A stretch of 64,000 nt of DNA from positions 248,001 to 312,000 of the forward strand of contig CAKSTW010000001.1 in the NCBI GenBank assembly GCA_934501435.1. The letters run 5' to 3'. The DNA comes from an uncultured Eubacteriales bacterium (lineage in GTDB: Bacteria; Bacillota; Clostridia; Oscillospirales; UBA644). How positions within the stretch are numbered: position 1 is the first letter of the stretch; every line of letters begins with the position of its first letter. The position numbers and the translations under genes are program-made. Of this stretch, positions 26,542 through 34,037 are shown in pieces. The notes under the pieces are model-generated. The model did not search any database. It was given only the letters and a program-made list of their open reading frames with translations, and was not told the origin of the DNA.

Positions 26542-27222
26542 ATGAATATAAAAAAATATCTTGCAAAAATAATAAAAACGGCTTTACCGATCGTCGCCGT
26601 CACGGCAATCGTAATAACGATCTACGGAATTTCTTTGTCAAACGATAAAATAATGACCGTCGCAAAAAGCGCCGGCATATCAATAAAGGAACGCAGAAAA
26701 ACTCCGATATACGAAGAGATCGTGATCTCTTCGGGCAAAAAGGGAATTACCGGAAACGACGCCGTCCTTATCAGATACGCCGAAACAGTATTTGAAGAAA
26801 ACGGGCTTTGCGGCATTAAGATAATTCTTAAAAATACCGAAAACAAACCAATCGCAGAAACCGTGACTTCCGAAAACGGAGCGACGGGAACGGAACTTCC
26901 GCTTTATATGGAAGAAAAACTGCTTTATTTCAGATTACAATACGGTTTTGAAAACGTAAAAGATATCTATATAACGACCTTTCCGCAATGCTATATCAAA
27001 GAAAAGCCGGAAACCGGAGGGCGGACTGTCAATATAGAACTCTCCGCGGAAGAAAACGAAGATGAGATATTTTCGTTCATAGACAGCCTGAACGAAAAGG
27101 GCGCGGCAATTTACGTCTGCAACATAGCCTTTACCGACGGCGGAGGCAACACTGTAAGAGCCGTATCGAGAGACAATCTGTCAAAAGATGAAATAACGGT
27201 GAAATATGATACTGATAAATAA
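26542..27222 (+). CDS. Membrane-anchored hypothetical protein
   Basis: A 226-residue protein with a single N-terminal hydrophobic helix (about 10-32) and an extracytoplasmic region. I do not recognise the family. It contains one beta-rich region (about 60-160), with SGKKGITGNDAVLIRYAETV, and an acidic C-terminal part. The gene overlaps the next gene by 17 bases, so the two are likely co-expressed. Confidence 0.55.
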   Translation: MNIKKYLAKIIKTALPIVAVTAIVITIYGISLSNDKIMTVAKSAGISIKERRKTPIYEEIVISSGKKGITGNDAVLIRYAETVFEENGLCGIKIILKNTENKPIAETVTSENGATGTELPLYMEEKLLYFRLQYGFENVKDIYITTFPQCYIKEKPETGGRTVNIELSAEENEDEIFSFIDSLNEKGAAIYVCNIAFTDGGGNTVRAVSRDNLSKDEITVKYDTDK

Positions 27223-27883
27223 AAACGTTCCGACGGAGATCCTCGGTTTTCTCGAAAAAAAAGACGAGCTCCGGCTGTTGCCCGATCTTAAAAAAATATC
27301 GGATTCAACCAAAAGGCATACGGACCTCGGCTGCATAAAGGTCGGCGGAAAAATTATCTGCTGTCCCGAACTTTACGGATATCTGTCGGATATTCCCACT
27401 ACCGTAAAAGGAGAAAAAGACCCCGAAGACGGCTACCCCGCCGATGTTTTATACAACGCCGTGCAGGTAGGAGAATATCTTATCGGGCTGAAAAACGCGC
27501 TTGACAAAAAAGTTACCGAAGCGGCAGAAGAACTGAAAATCGTCGGAACAAAACAGGGATATGCAAAATGCAACGTCGTTTGCGTATCCGACCGCGCAAT
27601 AATAACCGAAGACGAAAACATAAAAAAAGCCGCCGAAAAAGCCGGGATATCCGTTCTTTTAATAAAGAAAGGGTACGTTTTTCTTGACGGTTACGCACAC
27701 GGTTTTATCGGAGGCGCGTCTGTTCTCACGGACAAGGAACTGCTTTTTACGGGAGATATATCGAAACACCCCGACTTTGGAAAAATAGTTTCATTCTGCT
27801 CGGAACAAGGAGTAAAAACGGACTTTACAGATAGTTTTCCTCTTACAGATGTCGGAAGTCCTCTTTTTATACAAAATATTTGA
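27206..27883 (+). CDS. DUF6873-like, pentein/GME-fold protein
   Basis: A 225-residue cytosolic protein. The pattern HTDLGCIKVGGKIICCPEL near residues 38-56, then YPADVLYNAVQVGEYLIG, YAKCNVVCVSD and a FTDSFPLTDVGSPLF end resemble DUF6873, a family annotated as GME-fold (amidinotransferase-like). I am fairly but not wholly sure of that. It shares a promoter with the preceding gene and stands just before the tRNA-Thr gene. No classical Cys-His-Glu arginine-modifying triad is certain. Confidence 0.6.
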   Translation: MILINKNVPTEILGFLEKKDELRLLPDLKKISDSTKRHTDLGCIKVGGKIICCPELYGYLSDIPTTVKGEKDPEDGYPADVLYNAVQVGEYLIGLKNALDKKVTEAAEELKIVGTKQGYAKCNVVCVSDRAIITEDENIKKAAEKAGISVLLIKKGYVFLDGYAHGFIGGASVLTDKELLFTGDISKHPDFGKIVSFCSEQGVKTDFTDSFPLTDVGSPLFIQNI

Positions 27884-27910
27884 CGAAATTGAAAAATCCG
27901 TGAAAAACTA

Positions 27911-27939
27911 TTGACAAGCGGTCGGTTTTAGTGTATAAT
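27911..27939 (+). promoter_or_regulatory. Consensus sigma-A promoter of tRNA-Thr
   Basis: TTGACA, 17 bases, TATAAT: an exact match to the consensus, 16 bases before the mature tRNA 5' end. Confidence 0.9.
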
Positions 27940-27954
27940 TATTTTCGTCAAAAC

Positions 27955-28030
27955 GCTGATGTAGCTCAGTTGGTAGAGTGCATCCTTGGTAAGGATGAGG
28001 TCGACAGTTCGATCCTGTTCATCAGCTCCA
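27955..28030 (+). tRNA. tRNA-Thr (anticodon GGT)
   Basis: A 76-base tRNA including an encoded CCA. Acceptor arm GCTGATG (27955-27961) pairs with CATCAGC (28020-28026). D arm, anticodon stem CATCC / GGATG around the loop TTGGTAA (anticodon GGT, for ACC and ACT), variable loop and T arm GACAGTTCGATCCTGTT all fold. It has its own consensus promoter and terminator. Confidence 0.95.
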
Positions 28031-28059
28031 GTCCGTTTCAGCAGAAGCGGACTTTTTTT
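28030..28059 (+). terminator. Intrinsic terminator of tRNA-Thr
   Basis: Stem AGTCCGTTTC / GAAGCGGACT (10 bp, one G-T), loop AGCA, then seven Ts; it begins directly at the CCA end. Confidence 0.85.
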
Positions 28060-28067
28060 ATACAAAG

Positions 28068-28095
28068 AAAGCTGAAGCTATCGCTTCAGCTTTTT
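28068..28095. terminator. Bidirectional terminator at the end of the NifS-like gene
   Basis: Stem AAAGCTGAAGC / GCTTCAGCTTT, loop of 4; T-rich on both sides. It overlaps the last codons of the minus-strand cysteine desulfurase gene. Confidence 0.75.
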
Positions 28096-29187
28096 AATTG
28101 TCGAAATGAATTTATAGATATCTCTTTTCGTATTGAAAGCGCCGATACTTATTCTGACGCAGCCGCCGGGGACCGTACCGAGGGCTTTATGGCAGAGAGG
28201 TGCGCAATGATATCCGCCCCTCACGCATATACCGTTCTCCGCAAGAAATTCGGTGACATATTCCGAGGAAAAACCGTAGATATTGAAAGCGATCAGCGGA
28301 ACGCTGTTTTCAATATCGGTATAAACTCCGATCCCGTCTGTCTTTGAGAGAAAATCATACGCAATGCGCTGAAGTTCTTTTTCTTTTCTTAAAATTCTCT
28401 TTCCGTTTTCCGAAACGAACTCTATTCCCTCTTTAAGCCCGACAAGGGCGGCGGTGTTGACAGTTCCGCATTCGAAACTTTCGGGGAAAACGTCTTCGGG
28501 CGAAAGGCTTAAAGAATCGGTCCCGTTTCCGCCGTAAAGCAGCGGAAGAAGGACATTCCTTCCTCTCTCGCTCTTTATTGCGGCGATTCCCGTTCCCTGC
28601 GGTCCGCAAAGTCCTTTATGCCCCGCAGTACAGACAATGTCTCCGAAAAAGGGGACTCCGTAACCCGCGGTCTGCGAAGCGTCGGTTATGAGCAGGCAGT
28701 TTTTTTCCTTACAAAAGCCGACGATCTTTTCAATATCGGCGATATTCCCCGTTACGTTTGAGGCGGCGGTGCAGACGACGACTTCGGGTTCTTGCCCGCG
28801 AAAATCGGGATAAGAAAAAGAAAAGTAACCGATTTCCGCGCCGAACTCGCGCTTTACGGCGGCAAGCGGACGCAAAACAGAATTGTGTTCGGCATCGGAA
28901 CAAAGAAAAGAGCGCGCGCCTCTTTTTGCTGCGGAGAAAATCGCAAGATTGAGAGCCTCCGTCGCGTTCTTAGTGAAAATTATTCCGTCCGGCTCCGTTC
29001 CGAAATACGCTGCGGCTTTCTCCCTTGTTTCATAGACTTTTTCGGCGGCTTCTTCCGAAAGAAAATGTCCGCTCCTCCCGGGATTCGCTCCGTTTTTCTT
29101 CATAAAAGAAGTCATCGAAGAAATAACGTTTTTCGGTTTCGGAAACGACGAAGCGGCGTTGTCGAGATATACCGCCCTATTCCTCAT
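28078..29187 (-). CDS. Cysteine desulfurase, NifS-like
   Basis: A 369-residue PLP enzyme of class V, related to the single-gene cysteine desulfurase type TIGR01977. Start of the fold: VYLDNAASSFPKPKNV; PLP lysine in CTAGHKGLCGPQGTG; active cysteine in GGYHCAPLCHKALG; Arg in VRISIGAFNT. It extracts sulfur (or selenium) from cysteine (selenocysteine). The ATG at 29187 overlaps the end of the DUF3343 gene by 11 bases; an ATG 9 bases earlier is possible. It is co-transcribed with the DUF3343 protein. Confidence 0.9.
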   Translation of the reverse strand: MRNRAVYLDNAASSFPKPKNVISSMTSFMKKNGANPGRSGHFLSEEAAEKVYETREKAAAYFGTEPDGIIFTKNATEALNLAIFSAAKRGARSFLCSDAEHNSVLRPLAAVKREFGAEIGYFSFSYPDFRGQEPEVVVCTAASNVTGNIADIEKIVGFCKEKNCLLITDASQTAGYGVPFFGDIVCTAGHKGLCGPQGTGIAAIKSERGRNVLLPLLYGGNGTDSLSLSPEDVFPESFECGTVNTAALVGLKEGIEFVSENGKRILRKEKELQRIAYDFLSKTDGIGVYTDIENSVPLIAFNIYGFSSEYVTEFLAENGICVRGGYHCAPLCHKALGTVPGGCVRISIGAFNTKRDIYKFISTIKKLKR

Positions 29188-29401
29188 CGAAAACATACCC
29201 CGTGAGTTTTACGCCGTTTTCCTTCAAAAGGACAAGCGCTTCCGTTTCGTTGTAATAAGGCACTTTCACGCACCATGAACAGGTATATGCGTCGCCTTTG
29301 TTTTGCTTTGAAGTATAGACCTTTATCCCGTTTGCCGCAAGAATTTTCTTCGCTTTCTGGGCGTAGGTTACAGACTTGACCATAATACATCTGTATTTCA
29401 T
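29177..29401 (-). CDS. DUF3343 protein, putative Se/S carrier
   Basis: A 74-residue protein of the DUF3343 family, described as putative selenium/sulfur-carrier-like. The family fold shows as VKSVTYAQKAKKILAANGIKV and a Cys pair in TCSWCVKV (about 41-47). Its coupling to a NifS-type desulfurase by an 11-base overlap supports sulfur or selenium transfer between them; the final acceptor is not visible. Confidence 0.85.
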   Translation of the reverse strand: MKYRCIMVKSVTYAQKAKKILAANGIKVYTSKQNKGDAYTCSWCVKVPYYNETEALVLLKENGVKLTGYVFDEE

Positions 29402-29530
29402 ATCAGTTCTCCGATACTTGTTTTACGGCAGTTCCAATACCATTATACGGCATTTTTCGGCGCCGGACACATTTATTTTTCCCGGCAAAAACAAATTTTG
29501 CGAAATTTATTCTAAATTATCGGAATTCTA

Positions 29531-29559
29531 TTGAAATTTGATATATTATCCTTTATAAT
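29531..29559 (+). promoter_or_regulatory. Sigma-A-type promoter for prs/yfbR
   Basis: TTGAAA, 17 bases, TATAAT, about 35 bases before the PRPP synthetase start. Confidence 0.7.
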
Positions 29560-29593
29560 AATATAAAAGAATATTTTGGAGGTCGGAAAGATA

Positions 29594-30763
29594 ATGGACG
29601 AGCAGAAAAAATCGGTTTTAAGTACAATGGACGAATTCCAGCCGCTTGGAATAATCCCCTTCAAAGGGGCGGCGGAACTCGGGGAAAAGATCGACAGACA
29701 TATTTTGGCATGGTATGAAAGAGAAAATCCCGAAGAACTCAAGGATTCAAAAAAGACAAGCTGGATAATCGAAGCGCAGTGTCCGAGATTTTCCTCGGGC
29801 GACGCAAAAGCGGTTCTCCCGACAACGGTAAGAGGCACGGACCTTTACCTCATAATCGACGTGGGAAACTACAATTGTACTTATAAAATGTTCGGACAGA
29901 CTGTTCCCATGTCTCCGGACGATCACTATTCCGACCTTAAAAGAGTTATTTCCGCAATCAGCGGTAAAGCCGAAAGACTTACGGTTATAATGCCTATTCT
30001 TTACGGCGGAAGACAGCACAAACGCAGCGCAAGAGAATCCCTTGACTGCGCGGTCGCTCTTCAGGAACTTGAAAATATGGGCGTAAAAAATATTATAACT
30101 TTCGACGCGCACGACCCGAGAGTGCAGAACGCCTGTCCCCTTATGGGTATCGACAACGCAATGCCCACGTATCAGGTCCTCAAAGCCCTTTTAAGAAACG
30201 TCCACGACCTCAAAATCGACAAAGACCATCTTATGGTCGTCAGCCCCGATGAAGGTGCGATGAACAGAAACATGTACTATTCTTCCGTTCTCGGAACCGA
30301 CCTCGGAATGTTCTACAAACGCCGCGACTACTCTGTAATCATCAACGGAAGAAACCCGATAGTCGCTCACGAATATCTCGGTTCTTCAGTCAAAGACAAA
30401 GACGTTCTCGTCGCAGACGACATCATTGCGTCGGGAGACTCGATGCTCACTCTTGCAAAACACCTTAAAGAAGAGGGCGCGAAGAGAATATTCATGACCG
30501 CGACCTACGGACTTTTTACCGAAGGTGTTGACAGATTCCAGAACGCCTACGAAGCCGGACTTCTCGACGGAATTCTCACCACGAACCTTACCTACCGTTC
30601 GCCGGAACTTCTCAATGCTCCGTGGTATATAGAAGTCGATATGTCGAAATACATAGCATACTTCATTCTTGCCTTTCACCAGAACAAGTCTATAACGCAG
30701 CTTCTCGACCCGCACAAAAAGATAAAGGATCTGCTTGACCGTTACAGAGCCGAGCACGAATAA
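29594..30763 (+). CDS. Ribose-phosphate pyrophosphokinase, long divergent type
   Basis: A 389-residue PRPP synthetase-like protein that would make PRPP from ribose-5-phosphate and ATP. Catalytic-loop motif YGGRQHKRSARESL, then ITFDAHDPRVQN, and the PRPP loop DDIIASGDSMLT (usual DDMIDTGGT). It is about 70 residues longer than the common ~315-residue enzyme; the extra part is at the N-terminus. I start it at the ATG at 29594; an in-frame TTG at 29576 would overlap the GGAGG site. Co-transcribed with yfbR 10 bases downstream, so nucleotide metabolism fits. Confidence 0.88.
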   Translation: MDEQKKSVLSTMDEFQPLGIIPFKGAAELGEKIDRHILAWYERENPEELKDSKKTSWIIEAQCPRFSSGDAKAVLPTTVRGTDLYLIIDVGNYNCTYKMFGQTVPMSPDDHYSDLKRVISAISGKAERLTVIMPILYGGRQHKRSARESLDCAVALQELENMGVKNIITFDAHDPRVQNACPLMGIDNAMPTYQVLKALLRNVHDLKIDKDHLMVVSPDEGAMNRNMYYSSVLGTDLGMFYKRRDYSVIINGRNPIVAHEYLGSSVKDKDVLVADDIIASGDSMLTLAKHLKEEGAKRIFMTATYGLFTEGVDRFQNAYEAGLLDGILTTNLTYRSPELLNAPWYIEVDMSKYIAYFILAFHQNKSITQLLDPHKKIKDLLDRYRAEHE

Positions 30764-30772
30764 GGATAAATC

Positions 30773-31357
30773 ATGTATAAGTTCTTTGCGCTTCTCGACC
30801 GTATGAAGTGGATAAACCGCTGGGGACTGATGAAAAACAGTTATGCCGAAAACCTGAAGGAACATTCCTTCCAGGTAGCGGTTCTTTCCCACGCCCTCTG
30901 CATTCTCTCAAACGAATATTTCGGCACTTCGCTGTCCCCCGAAAAAGCGGCGGAGATCGCCCTTTTCCACGATATCTCCGAAATAATCACCGGAGATATG
31001 CCGACCCCTGTAAAATACGCAAACGAAGAGCTAAAGACAAACTACAAAAATATCGAGGCCGCGGCGACCGAAAAGATAGTCGCTCTTCTCCCGGAAGAAA
31101 TACGGAAATATTACTATCCAGTCACCGACGGCGAAAATACCCCGGAATGGAGATACGTCAAAGCGGCGGATACGCTTTCGGCATACATCAAATGCGTAAA
31201 CGAAGTTTCGGTCGGAAATAAGGACTTTGAATCGGCAAAAAAGAACACCGAAGCAAAATTGAGAAAAGCCGCAGAATCGCTTCCCGCGCTCGCATTATTC
31301 CTTAAAGACTATCTGCCGGCTTACGAAATGCCCATCGACGGACTTTCGCTTAACTGA
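30773..31357 (+). CDS. YfbR-like HD-domain 5'-deoxynucleotidase
   Basis: A 194-residue HD-domain phosphohydrolase; YfbR-type enzymes dephosphorylate deoxynucleoside 5'-monophosphates. Metal site: RWGLMKNSYAENLKEHSFQVA (His), FHDISEIITGDMPTPVK (His-Asp), and YVKAADTLSAYIKCV (Asp). The ATG has AAGGA upstream and is 10 bases after prs. A terminator begins at its stop codon. Confidence 0.9.
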   Translation: MYKFFALLDRMKWINRWGLMKNSYAENLKEHSFQVAVLSHALCILSNEYFGTSLSPEKAAEIALFHDISEIITGDMPTPVKYANEELKTNYKNIEAAATEKIVALLPEEIRKYYYPVTDGENTPEWRYVKAADTLSAYIKCVNEVSVGNKDFESAKKNTEAKLRKAAESLPALALFLKDYLPAYEMPIDGLSLN

Positions 31358-31388
31358 AAAAATGCACCCCTTACGGGGTGCATTTTTA
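31357..31388. terminator. Bidirectional intrinsic terminator
   Basis: Stem AAAAATGCACCCC / GGGGTGCATTTTT with loop TTAC. It lies between yfbR and the convergent RsiV-like gene. Confidence 0.88.
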
Positions 31389-32000
31389 TGTTATTTTGAA
31401 AGATTGAATTCCCGACGAATAGGGCGCTATCGAATAAAGCGGATAAAAAACGTATATACTGCCGTCCCTGATATAAAAATTCTTCGGACTGTAATTTTTT
31501 TCGGCAAGAATTTCGGCGTCGGGAAAGAATATCCCGGGGTTTTCTCTTATCTGCCTCTTGACCTCCGTAACGACCTTATCCGCCGAACATTCCCTGCACA
31601 CTTCCGAAAGCGTCACCCGCTCTCCCCTTTTCATATCCCATGTATCAGCGGTTCTTTCGGTAAAGCCGTGCGCGCCGCCCGTAAAAGTGTAAAGGTCAAA
31701 AGTCAGAGATACGTATTTTTCGCTCGCAAACTCTTCCTCAAAGGTCGAGCGGTAGGAATTCAGCATAAAAGGAAATCCCTCTTTTTTCAGCGCCTTATAT
31801 TCCTTCACGGTTTTGTAATATACGTTTTCTCTCGCGTAAAAATTTTCACGGCGGGCTTTTTTCAGATAATAAAAATTGAATTTTTCTTCGGAAAATTTTG
31901 AGAAAGGTCCGGAGATCTGCGGATATTCGATATAGAGTTCAAGCACGGGCTTTTTGTCGTAATAAAGCAGATCGGAAACCGTTTCTTTTGCGGTAAACAT
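31386..32000 (-). CDS. DUF3298/RsiV-like protein
   Basis: A 204-residue protein with the DUF3298 pattern (EKYVSLTFDLYTFTGGAHG, then TERTADTWDM), the domain that binds lysozyme in RsiV and occurs in PdaC. There is no signal peptide or membrane helix, and no ECF sigma gene beside it, so the anti-sigma role is not supported. It ends at a bidirectional terminator. Its Shine-Dalgarno site GAGGTGA lies in one arm of a hairpin (see 32009-32033). Confidence 0.8.
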   Translation of the reverse strand: MFTAKETVSDLLYYDKKPVLELYIEYPQISGPFSKFSEEKFNFYYLKKARRENFYARENVYYKTVKEYKALKKEGFPFMLNSYRSTFEEEFASEKYVSLTFDLYTFTGGAHGFTERTADTWDMKRGERVTLSEVCRECSADKVVTEVKRQIRENPGIFFPDAEILAEKNYSPKNFYIRDGSIYVFYPLYSIAPYSSGIQSFKIT

Positions 32001-32036
32001 AAAAAATCACCTCTGCAATATAATACGCAGAGGCGA
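32001..32036 (-). terminator. Hairpin overlapping a Shine-Dalgarno site; possible terminator
   Basis: On the minus strand, GCCTCTGC (5' arm, from 32033) pairs with GCAGAGG (3' arm, 32010-32016); a run of Ts follows the 3' arm within the RBS-to-ATG spacer. The 3' arm contains the GAGG of the DUF3298 gene. It may end plsY transcription or gate translation of the next gene. Confidence 0.55.
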
Positions 32037-32045
32037 TGAAATATT

Positions 32046-32699
32046 CTATTGTTTTTTCTTCGAAAAGGAAAATTTGCTTTCTTCTCCCTTGAAAATGCGG
32101 ACGATGTTTTTGCGGTGTCTGAAAATTACGATAAGAGAAACCGCCAGACTCATCGCAAAAAGGATATACCAATAATCGTATGTATGATAAACGACCGCGA
32201 CCGATATGGGAATTGCCGTTGCCGCCGTAAGAGAGCCCGCGGACACCATTCGCGTCGTAAGGAATACGATAAGGAAAATCGCAAGAACGAAAAGGAAAAT
32301 GCGCCAGTCGGCAATACAGATAGCGCCCGCGGCGACCGTAACTCCCTTTCCGCCTCCCGAAAACCCGTGGAAAAGCGGGAAAATATTTCCTATAAGACAA
32401 CCGAAGACCGCGGCATATCCCGATATCATTTCTCCCATAACCCCGATCGAAAACGGGTCGCAGGGAAAAACAAAGCGGCAGAAAAGTCCGACGGCAAAAC
32501 ATTTTACGATCTCGAGAACGATTACGGGAATCCCGTATTTCGCGCCCATTGTCCTTGCAACGTTCGTCCCGCCCGCGTTTCCGCTTCCGCGCGTGTGAAT
32601 ATCAAATTTTCCTATATATTTCGTAACGAGTATCGACAGATTTATACTGCCGATTATATATCCGAAAAAAACCGTAAAAAGAAAGTAAAGTATCTTCAT
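32046..32699 (-). CDS. plsY: Glycerol-3-phosphate acyltransferase PlsY
   Basis: A 217-residue multipass membrane enzyme with about five helices, which acylates glycerol-3-phosphate with acyl phosphate, the first step of phospholipid synthesis. Motifs: HTRGSGNAGGTNVARTMG (about 35-52), GGGKGVTVAAGAI and TRMVSAGSL. I start it at the ATG at 32699, which overlaps the der stop (ATGA); a preceding TTG is a poorer choice. The der-plsY order is common in Firmicutes. Confidence 0.95.
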   Translation of the reverse strand: MKILYFLFTVFFGYIIGSINLSILVTKYIGKFDIHTRGSGNAGGTNVARTMGAKYGIPVIVLEIVKCFAVGLFCRFVFPCDPFSIGVMGEMISGYAAVFGCLIGNIFPLFHGFSGGGKGVTVAAGAICIADWRIFLFVLAIFLIVFLTTRMVSAGSLTAATAIPISVAVVYHTYDYWYILFAMSLAVSLIVIFRHRKNIVRIFKGEESKFSFSKKKQ

Positions 32700-34033
32700 C
32701 AAACGTCCCTCTGCTCTTTTTTGTTTTTCTCCCTTGCTATCATTCTTATCGGGGTTCCGACAAGGCCGAAAGTCTCCCTTATCTGATTTTCAAGATAACG
32801 CTGATATGAAAAATGAAAAAGTTCTATACTGTTGACAAATACGACAAAGGTCGGCGGTTTTGTCGAGACCTGGGTCATATACATAACTTTCAGTCTCTTG
32901 CCCTTGTCGGTGGGAGGCTGTACTTTTATTACGGCGTCCGCAAGTACGTCGTTAAGCACGCCCGTTGAAATCCTGCGGGAGTGTTCTGCGGCGACAGAAA
33001 CTATCATCGGATAAAGTTTGTCGACCCGCTGACCTGTCTTTGCCGAAATAAAGACGACGGGAGCATAAGACATATATTTGAGGGATTCTCTTATCTTTTC
33101 TTCGGTTTTCTGCATTGTGTGCCCGTCTTTATCGACAATATCCCATTTGTTCACGACGATTATCGCCGCTTTGCCCTGCTCATGAGAATAACCTGCTATT
33201 TTGGTATCCTGCTCGGTAACGCCGAGAGTTGCGTCTATCATTATAAGAACGACGTCGGCGCGGTCCACCGACATATACGAACGAAGGACGCTGTATCTTT
33301 CGATATTGTCGTAGACCTTGTTTTTCTTGCGGATTCCCGCAGTGTCGATAAACAAAAATTTGCCGAAACCGTTTTCTTTTATTGCGTCGACGGAATCTCT
33401 TGTCGTTCCCGGAATATCCGAAACAAGAAGTCGGTTTTCACCGAGAATATTGTTTACAAGAGAGGATTTTCCCGCATTCGGACGTCCGACGACAGCGACT
33501 TTTATACAGTCGTCGTTTTCCTCTTCGTCGCTTATTCCTTCGAAATTTTCATAGATAGCGTCAAGAAGTTCGCCTATTCCGAGACCGTGTACCGAAGAAA
33601 CGGGATACGGGTCGCCTACTCCGAGATTATAGAATTCATAGACCTCGGGAGGGGTGTCACCAGGCATATCGACCTTATTTACGCAAAGAACTATCTTTTT
33701 ATTCGCTTTGAGAAGCATCTGCGCGACTTCATGGTCGGCATCGGTCATACCTGTCTGAACATCGACGACCAAAACCACGACGTCGGCTTTATCTATGGCT
33801 ATCTGCGCCTGTCTTCTCATCTGCTCGAGAATCACGTCGTCGGTACGGGGTTCGATACCGCCGGTATCGACAAGCGTAAACTTTCTGCCGCGCCATTCGC
33901 TCGTATAGTAGATCCTGTCGCGGGTAACACCGGGAGTGTCTTCAACGATCGAAAGCCGTTTTCCTATTATTTTATTAAAAAGCGTGGACTTCCCTACATT
34001 AGGGCGTCCGACGACCGCTACCATCGGCGTCAT
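32699..34033 (-). CDS. der: Ribosome-biogenesis GTPase Der (EngA)
   Basis: A 444-residue tandem-GTPase protein needed for 50S assembly. G1 motifs GRPNVGKS (start) and GRPNAGKSS (about residue 181-190), each with DTPGVTRD / DIPGTTRD and NKVD / NKWD; the C-terminal KH-like domain follows. The ATG has GAGGTG upstream. Confidence 0.97.
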   Translation of the reverse strand: MTPMVAVVGRPNVGKSTLFNKIIGKRLSIVEDTPGVTRDRIYYTSEWRGRKFTLVDTGGIEPRTDDVILEQMRRQAQIAIDKADVVVLVVDVQTGMTDADHEVAQMLLKANKKIVLCVNKVDMPGDTPPEVYEFYNLGVGDPYPVSSVHGLGIGELLDAIYENFEGISDEEENDDCIKVAVVGRPNAGKSSLVNNILGENRLLVSDIPGTTRDSVDAIKENGFGKFLFIDTAGIRKKNKVYDNIERYSVLRSYMSVDRADVVLIMIDATLGVTEQDTKIAGYSHEQGKAAIIVVNKWDIVDKDGHTMQKTEEKIRESLKYMSYAPVVFISAKTGQRVDKLYPMIVSVAAEHSRRISTGVLNDVLADAVIKVQPPTDKGKRLKVMYMTQVSTKPPTFVVFVNSIELFHFSYQRYLENQIRETFGLVGTPIRMIAREKNKKEQRDV

Positions 34034-34037
34034 AATT

